This document shows positions 1-5,528 of a stretch of 7,619 nt of DNA, one piece after another; position 1 is the stretch's first letter, and every line of letters begins with the position of its first letter. The notes under the pieces were generated by a model. That model made no database searches, was not told the DNA's origin, and saw nothing but the letters and a program-made list of their open reading frames with translations. Source of the DNA: Candidatus Woesearchaeota archaeon (GTDB lineage Archaea; Nanobdellota; Nanobdellia; Woesearchaeales; JABIAG01); contig JAHWHN010000048.1 in the NCBI GenBank assembly GCA_019323235.1, positions 1 through 7,619 on the forward strand, given 5' to 3'. The translations under genes and the position numbers were made by a program.

Positions 1-2
1 AA

Positions 3-455
3 GAAAAATTAAAAGAATATTTCAAGAATGGTATTTCCGTATATTCTTTAGAAGGTATGAGGAATGAAGACAGAGAAGGCGGAATGATGAGTACAAGAAC
101 TCGAGTTCTATTATCAAAAGAATATATTTTGTTATATGGAAAACAATTACCTTATGAAAAACTTCCTATGAAAACATATGAAGAAGCATTTAATGGTTTA
201 GTTAAGTACATTAAAGAAAACATTAAAAATCATACCAATGAAGAATTAGCTAAATTATATCTTTATACAAGATATTTGGAAATGAAGATGCATAAAAGAA
301 ATATTAATTTTTCATTTCAAGTTTTAAAAGATTTGTCAGAGAAAGGAATGCTATTATATGAATGTGCAGATTATTTCTTATCAGATAAAGAAGATCTTCC
401 AAATAACTTTATGTATAAATTAGAAAAGAAATTAAGCTCTTTAGAATTTAATTAG
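3..455 (+). CDS. Unknown protein, 5' end cut off by the window
   Basis: The reading frame is open to the left edge of the window, so the real start lies upstream. The ATG at 57 is only an internal methionine, because protein-like codons precede it. About 150 residues are visible. The first third contains a GMRNEDREGGMM stretch followed by STRTRVLLSKEYILLYGK. The rest is lysine- and glutamate-rich and probably mostly helical, with no membrane segment. The LLYGKQLP piece followed by a helical tail is faintly like the end of a nucleotidyltransferase fused to a HEPN-like bundle, but that is a guess; I do not recognise the family. The gene ends with TAG and overlaps the stop of the convergent MraZ-like gene by 8 bases (448-455), which supports both ends being real. 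Confidence 0.75.
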   Translation, partial: EKLKEYFKNGISVYSLEGMRNEDREGGMMSTRTRVLLSKEYILLYGKQLPYEKLPMKTYEEAFNGLVKYIKENIKNHTNEELAKLYLYTRYLEMKMHKRNINFSFQVLKDLSEKGMLLYECADYFLSDKEDLPNNFMYKLEKKLSSLEFN

Positions 456-837
456 ATTGAATTGCTAATATTTCATCAAGTACATCTTCTGAATTATTAT
501 CTGTTAGTTGATTTGTTAAAAAGATTCTATCTAATCCACCAATAATATAGGCCTGACCAATATTAATATTTTCTTGAAATCTTTTTGGAACTATTAATTC
601 TTTCTTTTTATTAAATCTTGAAAACTCAAACATGTCTAGATAATTACTAGGATTTTCAGATAATACTAAATATTTATTCTTAGAATCTTTTGTAAAATAA
701 AGACCTTCTGCATCTTTAAGATTTTTATAAATCTGTCTAATTAAACAATTTGGGAATTCAAATTTATAATTATTATTTAATTCAACTAAGTATTCTCCAA
801 AGTACATATTTTGTGTATTAACAAATTTAAAATTCAT
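448..837 (-). CDS. MraZ-like protein with two SpoVT/AbrB-type domains
   Basis: This 129-residue protein has the MraZ plan of two swapped-hairpin units in tandem. The first spans about residues 12-60 (FGEYLVELNNNYKFEFP, then a strand ending in YLVLS). The second spans about 73-108 (FNKKKELIVPKRFQENINIG, then AYIIGGLDRIFL). The second unit aligns by eye with the 'D-x-x-G-R-L-x-I-P-x-x-L-R...G-x-x-x-x-F-x-L' pattern of MraZ, although the usual Asp and Gly-Arg of the DNA-contact turn are replaced by Asn and Lys-Lys-Glu. Bacterial MraZ represses the division and cell-wall operon. No such genes are visible here, so the target is unknown; autoregulation through the 838-1097 region is possible. There is no Shine-Dalgarno, and a TATA-like box lies about 27 bp before the ATG, suggesting a leaderless mRNA. 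DNA binding is an inference from fold similarity. Confidence 0.75.
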   Translation of the reverse strand: MNFKFVNTQNMYFGEYLVELNNNYKFEFPNCLIRQIYKNLKDAEGLYFTKDSKNKYLVLSENPSNYLDMFEFSRFNKKKELIVPKRFQENINIGQAYIIGGLDRIFLTNQLTDNNSEDVLDEILAIQSN

Positions 838-858
838 TTTTATTTAAGTAATCAAATT

Positions 859-869
859 TAATTTATAAA
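859..869 (-). promoter_or_regulatory. TATA-like box for the MraZ-like gene
   Basis: Read on the minus strand this is TTTTATAAATT, an archaeal TATA-like element centred about 27 bp before the ATG at 837. In archaea transcription starts about 25 bp downstream of the box, which would put the start at or within a few bases of the ATG. This fits the absence of any Shine-Dalgarno there. It is a prediction only. Confidence 0.45.
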
Positions 870-895
870 ACTAACTGTAAAAACTATATCTTAGA

Positions 896-917
896 GAATA
901 TTCGAAGAATTTTCGAA
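896..917. repeat. Tandem TTCGAA palindromes, possible operator
   Basis: TTCGAA occurs at 901-906 and again at 912-917, 11 bp apart, which is about one helical turn. The first copy overlaps a second palindrome, GAATATTC (896-903). CG-containing hexamers are rare in this AT-rich sequence. The cluster lies about 60-80 bp upstream of the MraZ-like gene, where a regulator could bind on one face of the helix. Which protein binds, if any, is unknown. Confidence 0.4.
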
Positions 918-1018
918 ACAAAAACAAAAGTTATTTAAACATCTTAATACTTACTACAATTATGAATTACAAAAACCAATTAAAAATTTGGCATTGGTAA
1001 TTACTTCTTAATAGACTT

Positions 1019-1046
1019 AACTATAAACTTTTTTTTTAAAACTTAA
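1019..1046 (+). promoter_or_regulatory. Possible TATA region for the nucleotide operon
   Basis: CTATAAAC (1021-1028), followed by a T9 run and TTAAAACTTAA, is the best TATA-like stretch ahead of the ATG at 1098. It would give a leader of roughly 35-50 nt, consistent with a Shine-Dalgarno-led message. In such AT-rich DNA the exact box cannot be fixed by eye. Confidence 0.3.
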
Positions 1047-1083
1047 TTCAAATTCATTTTTAGTAACAAAGATTGCTAAAGAT

Positions 1084-1088
1084 AGGAG
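1084..1088 (+). promoter_or_regulatory. Shine-Dalgarno for the ATG at 1098
   Basis: AGGAG lies 9 bases before the ATG at 1098. This is a good ribosome binding site. By contrast, nothing similar precedes the ATG at 1405 that opens the long frame. The site therefore indicates that translation of the operon's first cistron begins at 1098 and that the coding sequence is interrupted by a frameshift. Confidence 0.65.
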
Positions 1089-1097
1089 AAATAAAAA

Positions 1098-1404
1098 ATG
1101 AATAAAATAAAAAAACAAAAAGATAATTTAAATCAAGATGGGACAGAAATGAATAACAATATTCATTGTCAATGGCAGTACTAATTCTAATAGAAATATA
1201 ATCTTTGATAATTTTAAATCCATTAACCAAGAAAATGGAGATAATTTAGCTAAGGATAATTATGATGTTGAAAGGATAACTTCTGATCAAAAAAATAATG
1301 AAATAATTTCCCAAATTCCAAATTATCAAAAAAATTATTTAATAAACAAATTAAGAACTGAGGGATTAAATTTCGAAGAATCATTTATAGCATCTTGTTA
1401 CATT
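1098..1404 (+). other. Frame-disrupted 5' end of the phosphoribosyltransferase-like gene
   Basis: From the well-placed ATG at 1098, 28 codons are read before TAA at 1182-1184, giving a Lys/Asn-rich peptide that ends in NNNIHCQWQY. One base over, a frame that opens after the TGA at 1150-1152 runs without a stop into the long gene at 1405. Its later part (ISQIPNYQKNYLINKLRTEG, then LNFEESFIASCYIM) is protein-like and contiguous with the N-terminal helical region of the TrpD-like protein. That frame has no ATG, GTG or TTG before 1405. Skipping one base between about 1153 and 1184 joins the parts into a 500-residue product. The break could be a sequencing or assembly error, a real mutation, or +1 recoding. 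Confidence 0.6.
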
Positions 1405-2601
1405 ATGTGTGCTACCAATAAGCAATTATATAATTCTTTAAAACCATTAATAGAACAAAGCTTAAACAATTCTTTAGAATTTACCTTAGATAGAGCAAAA
1501 CAAATTGGAACTGAGTTTGCAGTATCTTTTAGAGAAAAAGAAATGTATAAAGGTTTAACACCTGAAGAAATAGCGGGCGTAGCTTCTGGCTCAATGATGG
1601 ATTTACAATATCGTTTGGAGCTAGAAGGTTCCTGTGGATTTCGTGATCTGGAATTTACTTGCTTGGTTAGTTTAACAGATACTTGTGGTATGGGTGCTGA
1701 TAAAGGTTTCAAAGACGGCATGAAAACGATTAATGTTTCAACTTTGAGTGCTATAGTAAATGCTTCTTTAGGAAATAAAATTGTAAAGCATGGTTCTTAT
1801 GGTAACACATCATCAATTGGAAGTACTGATTTTATAGATATGACTGGTTCAAAAGTATATCAACAAACTCTAGATGATTATGTAGAATGTCTTGAAGAAA
1901 ATAATTTTGTATATTCAGATGCACATGAATCAAAAACAATACATGATTTATCTCATCTTCTAATGGGTGAAACAATTAATCATATTATTGGTCCAATGAC
2001 AACGCCCGTTTCAAAATATACTAAATTAAATAGGGTTTTGGGAATTAACCATAATGTTTCAACAAAAGATATTGCAAAAGCATATGAACTAATAAATAAC
2101 AAAGGATTTCAAAAAATAGGGAATGTTTGTGTAGTTGCAGGTTTATCTAAAGATTTTGAAAATGAAGAATTAAAAAATTCAGAATTTGCAAAAAGATATA
2201 CTATTCTTGATGAACTATCTCCTTATGAATCTATGTTGTCTTTTGTTGTAAATGGTTCCTATAAGGGGGATTATCTTTTTTCACCAGATGATATATTATT
2301 AGATATTCATGAATCAGAGATCATATCTAAAAATATCAAAGAAGAATGTTATAGGGACAATATCAATGCATTAAAAGGTGCTAATAAAGAAAGATCAAAA
2401 TATTTAGCAATGAACTCGGCATTAGTGGAATTCACTGTTAATTATGCACAAAAAGAAAATGCTTTTGTCGACGGTAGGCTAAATAGAAAGTACATGAGGG
2501 AATGTTATGATAAATGTCTTGAAGAAATAAAATCAGGAAGGGCATTTAAAACATTAAAAAATTATGTAGCTATGACTGGAGGAGAATTTAATGAAATATA
2601 A
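1405..2601 (+). CDS. TrpD/nucleoside-phosphorylase-fold phosphoribosyltransferase homologue
   Basis: The 398 residues from this ATG show the anthranilate phosphoribosyltransferase signature. KGLTPEEIAG (49-58) matches the N-terminal helical domain. DTCGMGAD (92-99) stands for the GTGGD loop, NVST (110-113) for the PRPP-binding NxST, KHGS (128-131) for KHGN, and SSIGSTD (136-142) for the next conserved loop. IIGPMTTP (194-201) matches the LLGPLTNP segment and LDE (268-270) matches the magnesium-binding Asp-Glu pair. These features predict a PRPP (or sugar-phosphate) enzyme of this fold, acting in the cytoplasm. The segment that carries the anthranilate-binding arginine in true TrpD is here SHLLMGET, without arginine. 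No trp genes are nearby; the next genes are a HAD phosphatase and a nucleoside hydrolase, so a base or nucleoside substrate is more likely. The natural start is probably 1098 with a frameshift between. The stop overlaps the next gene by 11 bases. Confidence 0.8.
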   Translation: MCATNKQLYNSLKPLIEQSLNNSLEFTLDRAKQIGTEFAVSFREKEMYKGLTPEEIAGVASGSMMDLQYRLELEGSCGFRDLEFTCLVSLTDTCGMGADKGFKDGMKTINVSTLSAIVNASLGNKIVKHGSYGNTSSIGSTDFIDMTGSKVYQQTLDDYVECLEENNFVYSDAHESKTIHDLSHLLMGETINHIIGPMTTPVSKYTKLNRVLGINHNVSTKDIAKAYELINNKGFQKIGNVCVVAGLSKDFENEELKNSEFAKRYTILDELSPYESMLSFVVNGSYKGDYLFSPDDILLDIHESEIISKNIKEECYRDNINALKGANKERSKYLAMNSALVEFTVNYAQKENAFVDGRLNRKYMRECYDKCLEEIKSGRAFKTLKNYVAMTGGEFNEI

Positions 2602-3256
2602 AGATAAATATTTTATTTTTGATTTGGATGGAACTTTATATAACTTTGATGGTGAATCTAATAGGGGATTTACTTCATCAAAGTTTTATCAAAAAATAAA
2701 ACAAAATACAACTGAATTCATTAATGAATTCATAAAGAAAGGAATTATCCCTAAGGATGAAACTTTTGATACAATAAAAGAAAAATCAAATGGAGAATTT
2801 AGTTTGTATTTTGAGAATGAATTTGGTTTTGATAGATATTACTTTTTTGAAAAAATTTGGAATTTAGAACCAAAAGATTTCATAAGAAAAAATCCTATCA
2901 TAAAAGAAATATTTGAAAAATTAAAAGGAAGAGTTTTCATATTAACTGCAGCACCAAGAATCTGGGCAGAATCTGTATTGAAATATCTTGAAGTTTATGA
3001 TATAGTAAAAAATAATATCATTTCGGGAGAACCAGATATTAGAAAACCAAATCCTTTGGTTTTTCAAGGAATAATTAACTCTGTAGATGGTAATGCTAAA
3101 GATTTCATATCAATCGGAGACCAAGAATATAGTGATATATTGCCTGCTAAAAAGTTAGGTATGAAAACTATAATTGTTGGTCAAAAAAGTAAAGATGCAG
3201 ATTATGAAATAGAAAATATTGATGAAATAATATACTTATTGGAGAAATTAAAATGA
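2591..3256 (+). CDS. HAD-family phosphatase, pyrimidine 5'-nucleotidase-like
   Basis: This 221-residue protein has all four HAD motifs. Motif I is FDLDGTLY with Asp11 (nucleophile) and Asp13 (acid/base), motif II is LTAAP with Thr119, motif III is RKPNP with Lys152, and motif IV is GDQEYSD with Asp177 and Asp182. Residues of about 18-100 form a helical C1-type cap. The DLDGTLY start and LTAAPRIWAESVL segment resemble the SDT1/Phm8-like pyrimidine nucleotidases, but HAD substrate range cannot be read reliably from motifs. A nucleoside 5'-monophosphate is the natural guess because a nucleoside hydrolase follows immediately. The ATG overlaps the end of the upstream gene by 11 bases and has GGAGGAG just before it. 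Its stop overlaps the next start in ATGA, so translation is probably coupled on both sides. Confidence 0.88.
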   Translation: MKYKDKYFIFDLDGTLYNFDGESNRGFTSSKFYQKIKQNTTEFINEFIKKGIIPKDETFDTIKEKSNGEFSLYFENEFGFDRYYFFEKIWNLEPKDFIRKNPIIKEIFEKLKGRVFILTAAPRIWAESVLKYLEVYDIVKNNIISGEPDIRKPNPLVFQGIINSVDGNAKDFISIGDQEYSDILPAKKLGMKTIIVGQKSKDADYEIENIDEIIYLLEKLK

Positions 3257-4173
3257 ACAAGAAAAAAATAATAATTGACACAGACCCAGGACACGATGAT
3301 GCAATGGCTTTAATGTTGGCAGTAAAAAGCAATGAATTTGATATATTAGCAATAACAACAGTTGCTGGAAACTCAACAATAGAAAATGTAACTAGGAATG
3401 CTAGATATATAATGAATAAATTAAACTCAAATGTACCAATTTATTCAGGGGAAGCAAAACCATTAGATCGAGAACTAATAAAAGCAGTTGTCCATGGAAA
3501 GAGTGGTTTAGAGGGTATTGATCCAACTAATGAACCAAATCTAACTAATAATGCTGTAGATAAAATTATTGAATTAGTAAGAGATAATGAAAACTTGACT
3601 TTAGTAACTTTAGGACCATTAACAAACATAGCTAAAGCAATAAACAAAAATCCTGAGGTTATGTCAAATGTTAAAGAAATAGTTATGATGGGTGGAGCTA
3701 TAAAAGTTCCTGGAAATAAAAATAGAGTTGGAGAATTTAATTTTTTTGTTGATCCATTAGCAGCAAAAATTGTTTTTAAGTTTCCAATAAAGAAAAAACT
3801 AATTCCTTTGGATGCTTGTAATCATGTAAGATTAAGTTTGGAAGACTTTGAAAGAATAAACTCTGACTTAAGGGAACCTGTTTTGAAGATGGCAAAACCA
3901 TTCATAAGTAATATCTCTAAATTTGAAGGAGTGAAGGCAGCATTAATGTATGATCCATTAACAATATTTGCAATGATTAAGCCAGAATCCGCAACAACAA
4001 AAGAGTATAACATCGATATTGAAGCAGAAAGTGAATTGACAAGAGGTATGGCTGTTGCAGATTTAAGAACTTATTCTGAAGAAATACCAAATGTCTTAGT
4101 TTATGAAAGGATTGATGCTGAAGATTTCAAAGAATATTTTATAAAAACATTGAGTGATGAAAATGAACAATAA
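3253..4173 (+). CDS. IU-type nucleoside hydrolase
   Basis: The 306-residue length is typical of the inosine-uridine nucleoside hydrolase family, which splits the N-glycosidic bond of ribonucleosides to free base and ribose. The calcium-binding N-terminal motif is DTDPGHDDA (9-17). Also present are VVHGKSGLEG (79-88), GPLTN (121-125), the MMGGA core strand (145-149), EFNFFVDP (161-168), which holds the ribose-contacting Glu and Asn, and the C-terminal calcium-binding Asp234 in MYDPLT. The residue before that Asp is usually His (the H of HDP) and here is Tyr233, which may shift base preference. There is no signal peptide, so it is cytoplasmic. The start is fixed by ATGA overlap with the HAD gene and a GGAGA site 8 bases upstream. 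The product base could feed the TrpD-like enzyme encoded two genes upstream. Confidence 0.93.
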   Translation: MNKKKIIIDTDPGHDDAMALMLAVKSNEFDILAITTVAGNSTIENVTRNARYIMNKLNSNVPIYSGEAKPLDRELIKAVVHGKSGLEGIDPTNEPNLTNNAVDKIIELVRDNENLTLVTLGPLTNIAKAINKNPEVMSNVKEIVMMGGAIKVPGNKNRVGEFNFFVDPLAAKIVFKFPIKKKLIPLDACNHVRLSLEDFERINSDLREPVLKMAKPFISNISKFEGVKAALMYDPLTIFAMIKPESATTKEYNIDIEAESELTRGMAVADLRTYSEEIPNVLVYERIDAEDFKEYFIKTLSDENEQ

Positions 4174-4394
4174 AACAATAGATGAAAAATTAACCTGGTG
4201 ATGAAGAAAAAGAAGAAACATTAATTGAACAAATCCATAGGGAACATAGAGAAAGAGAAGAAAACAATCCTTATAAATCAGGATTTAAAAAAGGACCAAA
4301 TATGTTTTATCAAAGAAACCCTGATGGCAGCACTCAATACAGACCAACAAAAGGATTTTATATATGTACTTATGGACCAAACAAAGAAACTTAG
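4163..4394 (+). CDS. Small unknown protein gene, apparently interrupted by a +1 frameshift
   Basis: An ATG at 4163 overlaps the end of the nucleoside hydrolase gene by 11 bases, the same overlap as at the first junction of the operon. It reads MNNKTIDEKLTW to TGA at 4199-4201. One base over, a frame open from 4194 reads GDEEKEETLIEQIHREH, then an acidic-to-basic helical stretch, then a Gly/aromatic tail with PYKSGFKKGPNMFYQ and TKGFYICTYGPNK to TAG at 4392-4394. The downstream frame has no start codon before an ATG at 4302. Skipping one base at 4193-4199 gives a 76-residue protein. The composition looks like a real soluble protein, but I do not recognise the family. It ends against the convergent kinase gene, sharing 2 bases. 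Confidence 0.5.
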
Positions 4395-4984
4395 AATACT
4401 TTTTTTATTATTTTTTTATAATTCTTTTCAGAAACATCTTTTTTATATTCTTGGATTAAGTCAATAAAATCCTTCTCAATCAATCTTTGCTTCCACATAT
4501 ATTGAAGAAGTTGAGTTACATTCTTTGGCTTTTGAGTATAATGACATCTTTCAAAATCAATTAAAACAGGAATGTTTCTTTTTTTGATTACAACATTTTT
4601 GAAAGGCCTCATCATTTCTTCTTTATTGATTCCTAATTTATCCATGATGAAACATTGATCCATTAACTTTCTCAAAACCTTCATTTTTTGCTCTAAAGAA
4701 GCAGTCTTCATCCAATGAATCATAAACTCTCCTTCTTGAAATTCATAAACAAAATATTTATTCCCAGAAAGAAACAATTTAGGTCCAATATTATACTTAT
4801 TTAAAATAGTTAAGAAATTAATTTCATTTTCAATTCTAGCAATTGCATCAGACTCTGGATTTTTAATTTTAATAGCAACCTTTTTGCCTTTGTAGACTCC
4901 GGTATAAACAAAACCTCTAGCTCCCTTCATAAAATATTCTACATTCGTAACATCTTTAATTTTAGGTTTCATTATTCGTTTCAC
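4391..4984 (-). CDS. Archaeal COG2112-type Ser/Thr protein kinase
   Basis: This 197-residue single-domain protein matches the archaeal putative serine/threonine kinase family COG2112. It has a short glycine loop KGARGFVYTG (20-29), the ATP-binding lysine in VAIKI (Lys39), a helix-C glutamate region IENEINFL (51-58), and a hinge at FVYEFQEGEF (78-87). The family motif GINKEEMMRPFKNV (118-131) stands where other kinases have the HRD loop, and LIDFERC (141-147) carries the metal-binding Asp143 in place of DFG. The targets of this family are unknown to me. The longest frame starts with GTG at 4984; the ATG at 4972 (residue 5) has GAGTGA a few bases upstream and may be the true start. It lies 29 bases after the Lrp gene and is probably co-transcribed with it. 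Confidence 0.85.
   Translation of the reverse strand: MKRIMKPKIKDVTNVEYFMKGARGFVYTGVYKGKKVAIKIKNPESDAIARIENEINFLTILNKYNIGPKLFLSGNKYFVYEFQEGEFMIHWMKTASLEQKMKVLRKLMDQCFIMDKLGINKEEMMRPFKNVVIKKRNIPVLIDFERCHYTQKPKNVTQLLQYMWKQRLIEKDFIDLIQEYKKDVSEKNYKKIIKKVF
4400..4417 (+). terminator. Double T-tract terminator for the nucleotide operon
   Basis: Two T7 runs (4400-4406 and 4411-4417) begin 6 bases after the last stop of the operon. Archaeal intrinsic termination commonly uses such T tracts without a hairpin. The same bases, read from the other strand, encode the lysine-rich end (NYKKIIKKVF) of the kinase. Confidence 0.6.
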
Positions 4985-4990
4985 TCTTTC

Positions 4991-5011
4991 TGAGACCCAT
5001 TCTGGGTTTCA
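4991..5011 (-). repeat. Intercistronic hairpin between the Lrp and kinase genes
   Basis: TGAGACCCA (4991-4999) pairs with TGGGTTTCA (5003-5011) across a 3-base loop, giving a 9-bp stem. In the leftward transcript the single imperfect position is A opposite C; in a rightward transcript it would be a G-U wobble. It fills nearly the whole gap between the two genes. No U-run follows in the leftward direction, so it is not a typical terminator there. It may affect processing or ribosome access to the kinase start; read rightward it is followed by TTTTATTT. Confidence 0.5.
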
Positions 5012-5013
5012 TT

Positions 5014-5475
5014 TTATTTAGGAGGTATTAAAACTCCGTTTTCTTTATGCCTTTCTAAGCATATCATTGTTTCAGTTCTTTCAATACCTTCTCTTACTTT
5101 TAATCCAGTCTTATCATCAAATATAAATCTAGAAAGTTCTTCATTATTTTTAAAACGAACTTTTGCAATAATATCAAAGACTCCTGAAGTAATGTAAACT
5201 TCTTCAACATTTTGTAATTTAGAAATTTCATCTGCAATAGCATGAACACCTTTCTTAAAAGAAACAACTATATGAACTAGTGCAGTAACATTTAAATTTA
5301 ATTTTAAAGGATCAACAACAGCTTTTATCTTACTAATGACTTTGTCGCTTTTTAGTTTCTTAATTCTATTATGTATTGTAGAACGAGGGATTTTAGTTTT
5401 CTTTTCAATTTGATAGATTTTTCTATCTGCATCTTGTTGCAATTCTTCTAATATTTTGACATCTATCTCATCCAT
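5014..5475 (-). CDS. Lrp/AsnC-family transcriptional regulator
   Basis: This 153-residue protein has the standard Lrp/AsnC layout. Residues 1-55 form the helix-turn-helix domain, opening with DEIDVKILEELQQDADRK and with recognition-helix sequence IPRSTIHNRIKKL. Residues of about 60-140 form the RAM ligand and oligomerisation domain (VTALVHIVVSF, then VEEVYITSGVFDIIAKVRF). These proteins bind DNA as dimers or octamers and respond to amino acids or other small molecules; the effector here cannot be read. It is the first gene of a leftward unit with the kinase. It has no Shine-Dalgarno, and a TATA-like element about 40 bp upstream predicts a short leader. The exact 12-bp repeats in the divergent region to its right are candidate operators for autoregulation and control of the genes at 5653. 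Confidence 0.93.
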   Translation of the reverse strand: MDEIDVKILEELQQDADRKIYQIEKKTKIPRSTIHNRIKKLKSDKVISKIKAVVDPLKLNLNVTALVHIVVSFKKGVHAIADEISKLQNVEEVYITSGVFDIIAKVRFKNNEELSRFIFDDKTGLKVREGIERTETMICLERHKENGVLIPPK

Positions 5476-5510
5476 GATATAAGAAATGCTTATTAGTTAA
5501 TAAATATTGC

Positions 5511-5524
5511 TATTTTTTAAATAA
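5511..5524 (-). promoter_or_regulatory. TATA-like box for the Lrp gene
   Basis: On the minus strand this is TTTATTTAAAAAAT, centred about 42 bp before the Lrp ATG. It would place the transcript start near 5490, with a leader of roughly 15 nt. AT-richness makes the call tentative. Confidence 0.4.
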
Positions 5525-5528
5525 AATT

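Larger units (their letters stand above)
838..1097. promoter_or_regulatory. Divergent intergenic region between the MraZ-like gene and the nucleotide operon
   Basis: These 260 bases have no convincing gene. They hold a leftward TATA-like box (about 859-869), a tandem pair of TTCGAA palindromes (901-906 and 912-917) with an adjoining GAATATTC palindrome (896-903), an ACCAAT...ATTGGT inverted repeat (975-980 and 993-998), a T9 run (1029-1037), and a rightward TATA-like element (about 1019-1028). A Shine-Dalgarno lies at the right end. I see no tRNA or other structured RNA. Confidence 0.6.

Noticed and set aside
838..1097. Possible small RNA or tRNA in the long intergenic region
   Set aside because: No cloverleaf or strong GC-containing stems are visible. 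The inverted repeats are short, and promoter-like elements explain the space.
1398..1721. Minus-strand frame of 107 codons under the phosphoribosyltransferase gene
   Set aside because: It lies opposite clearly conserved coding sequence (the TrpD-like N-terminal region) and its translation is Ser/Pro-rich with no recognisable motif. It is a shadow frame.
1405..2601. Assignment as TrpD for tryptophan synthesis
   Set aside because: No other trp gene is present, the anthranilate-binding arginine region is changed, and the neighbours are nucleotide enzymes. Only the fold and PRPP-type motifs are claimed.
3441..4013. Two minus-strand frames (3441-3647 and 3822-4013) inside the nucleoside hydrolase gene
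   Set aside because: Both are antisense to conserved nucleoside hydrolase motifs and have no ribosome site or family signal.
4225..4467. Plus-strand frame of 80 codons across the kinase stop
   Set aside because: It runs through the T-tract terminator and into sequence antisense to the kinase. The frame two bases over (ending at 4394) gives the more protein-like product and links to the overlapping ATG at 4163.
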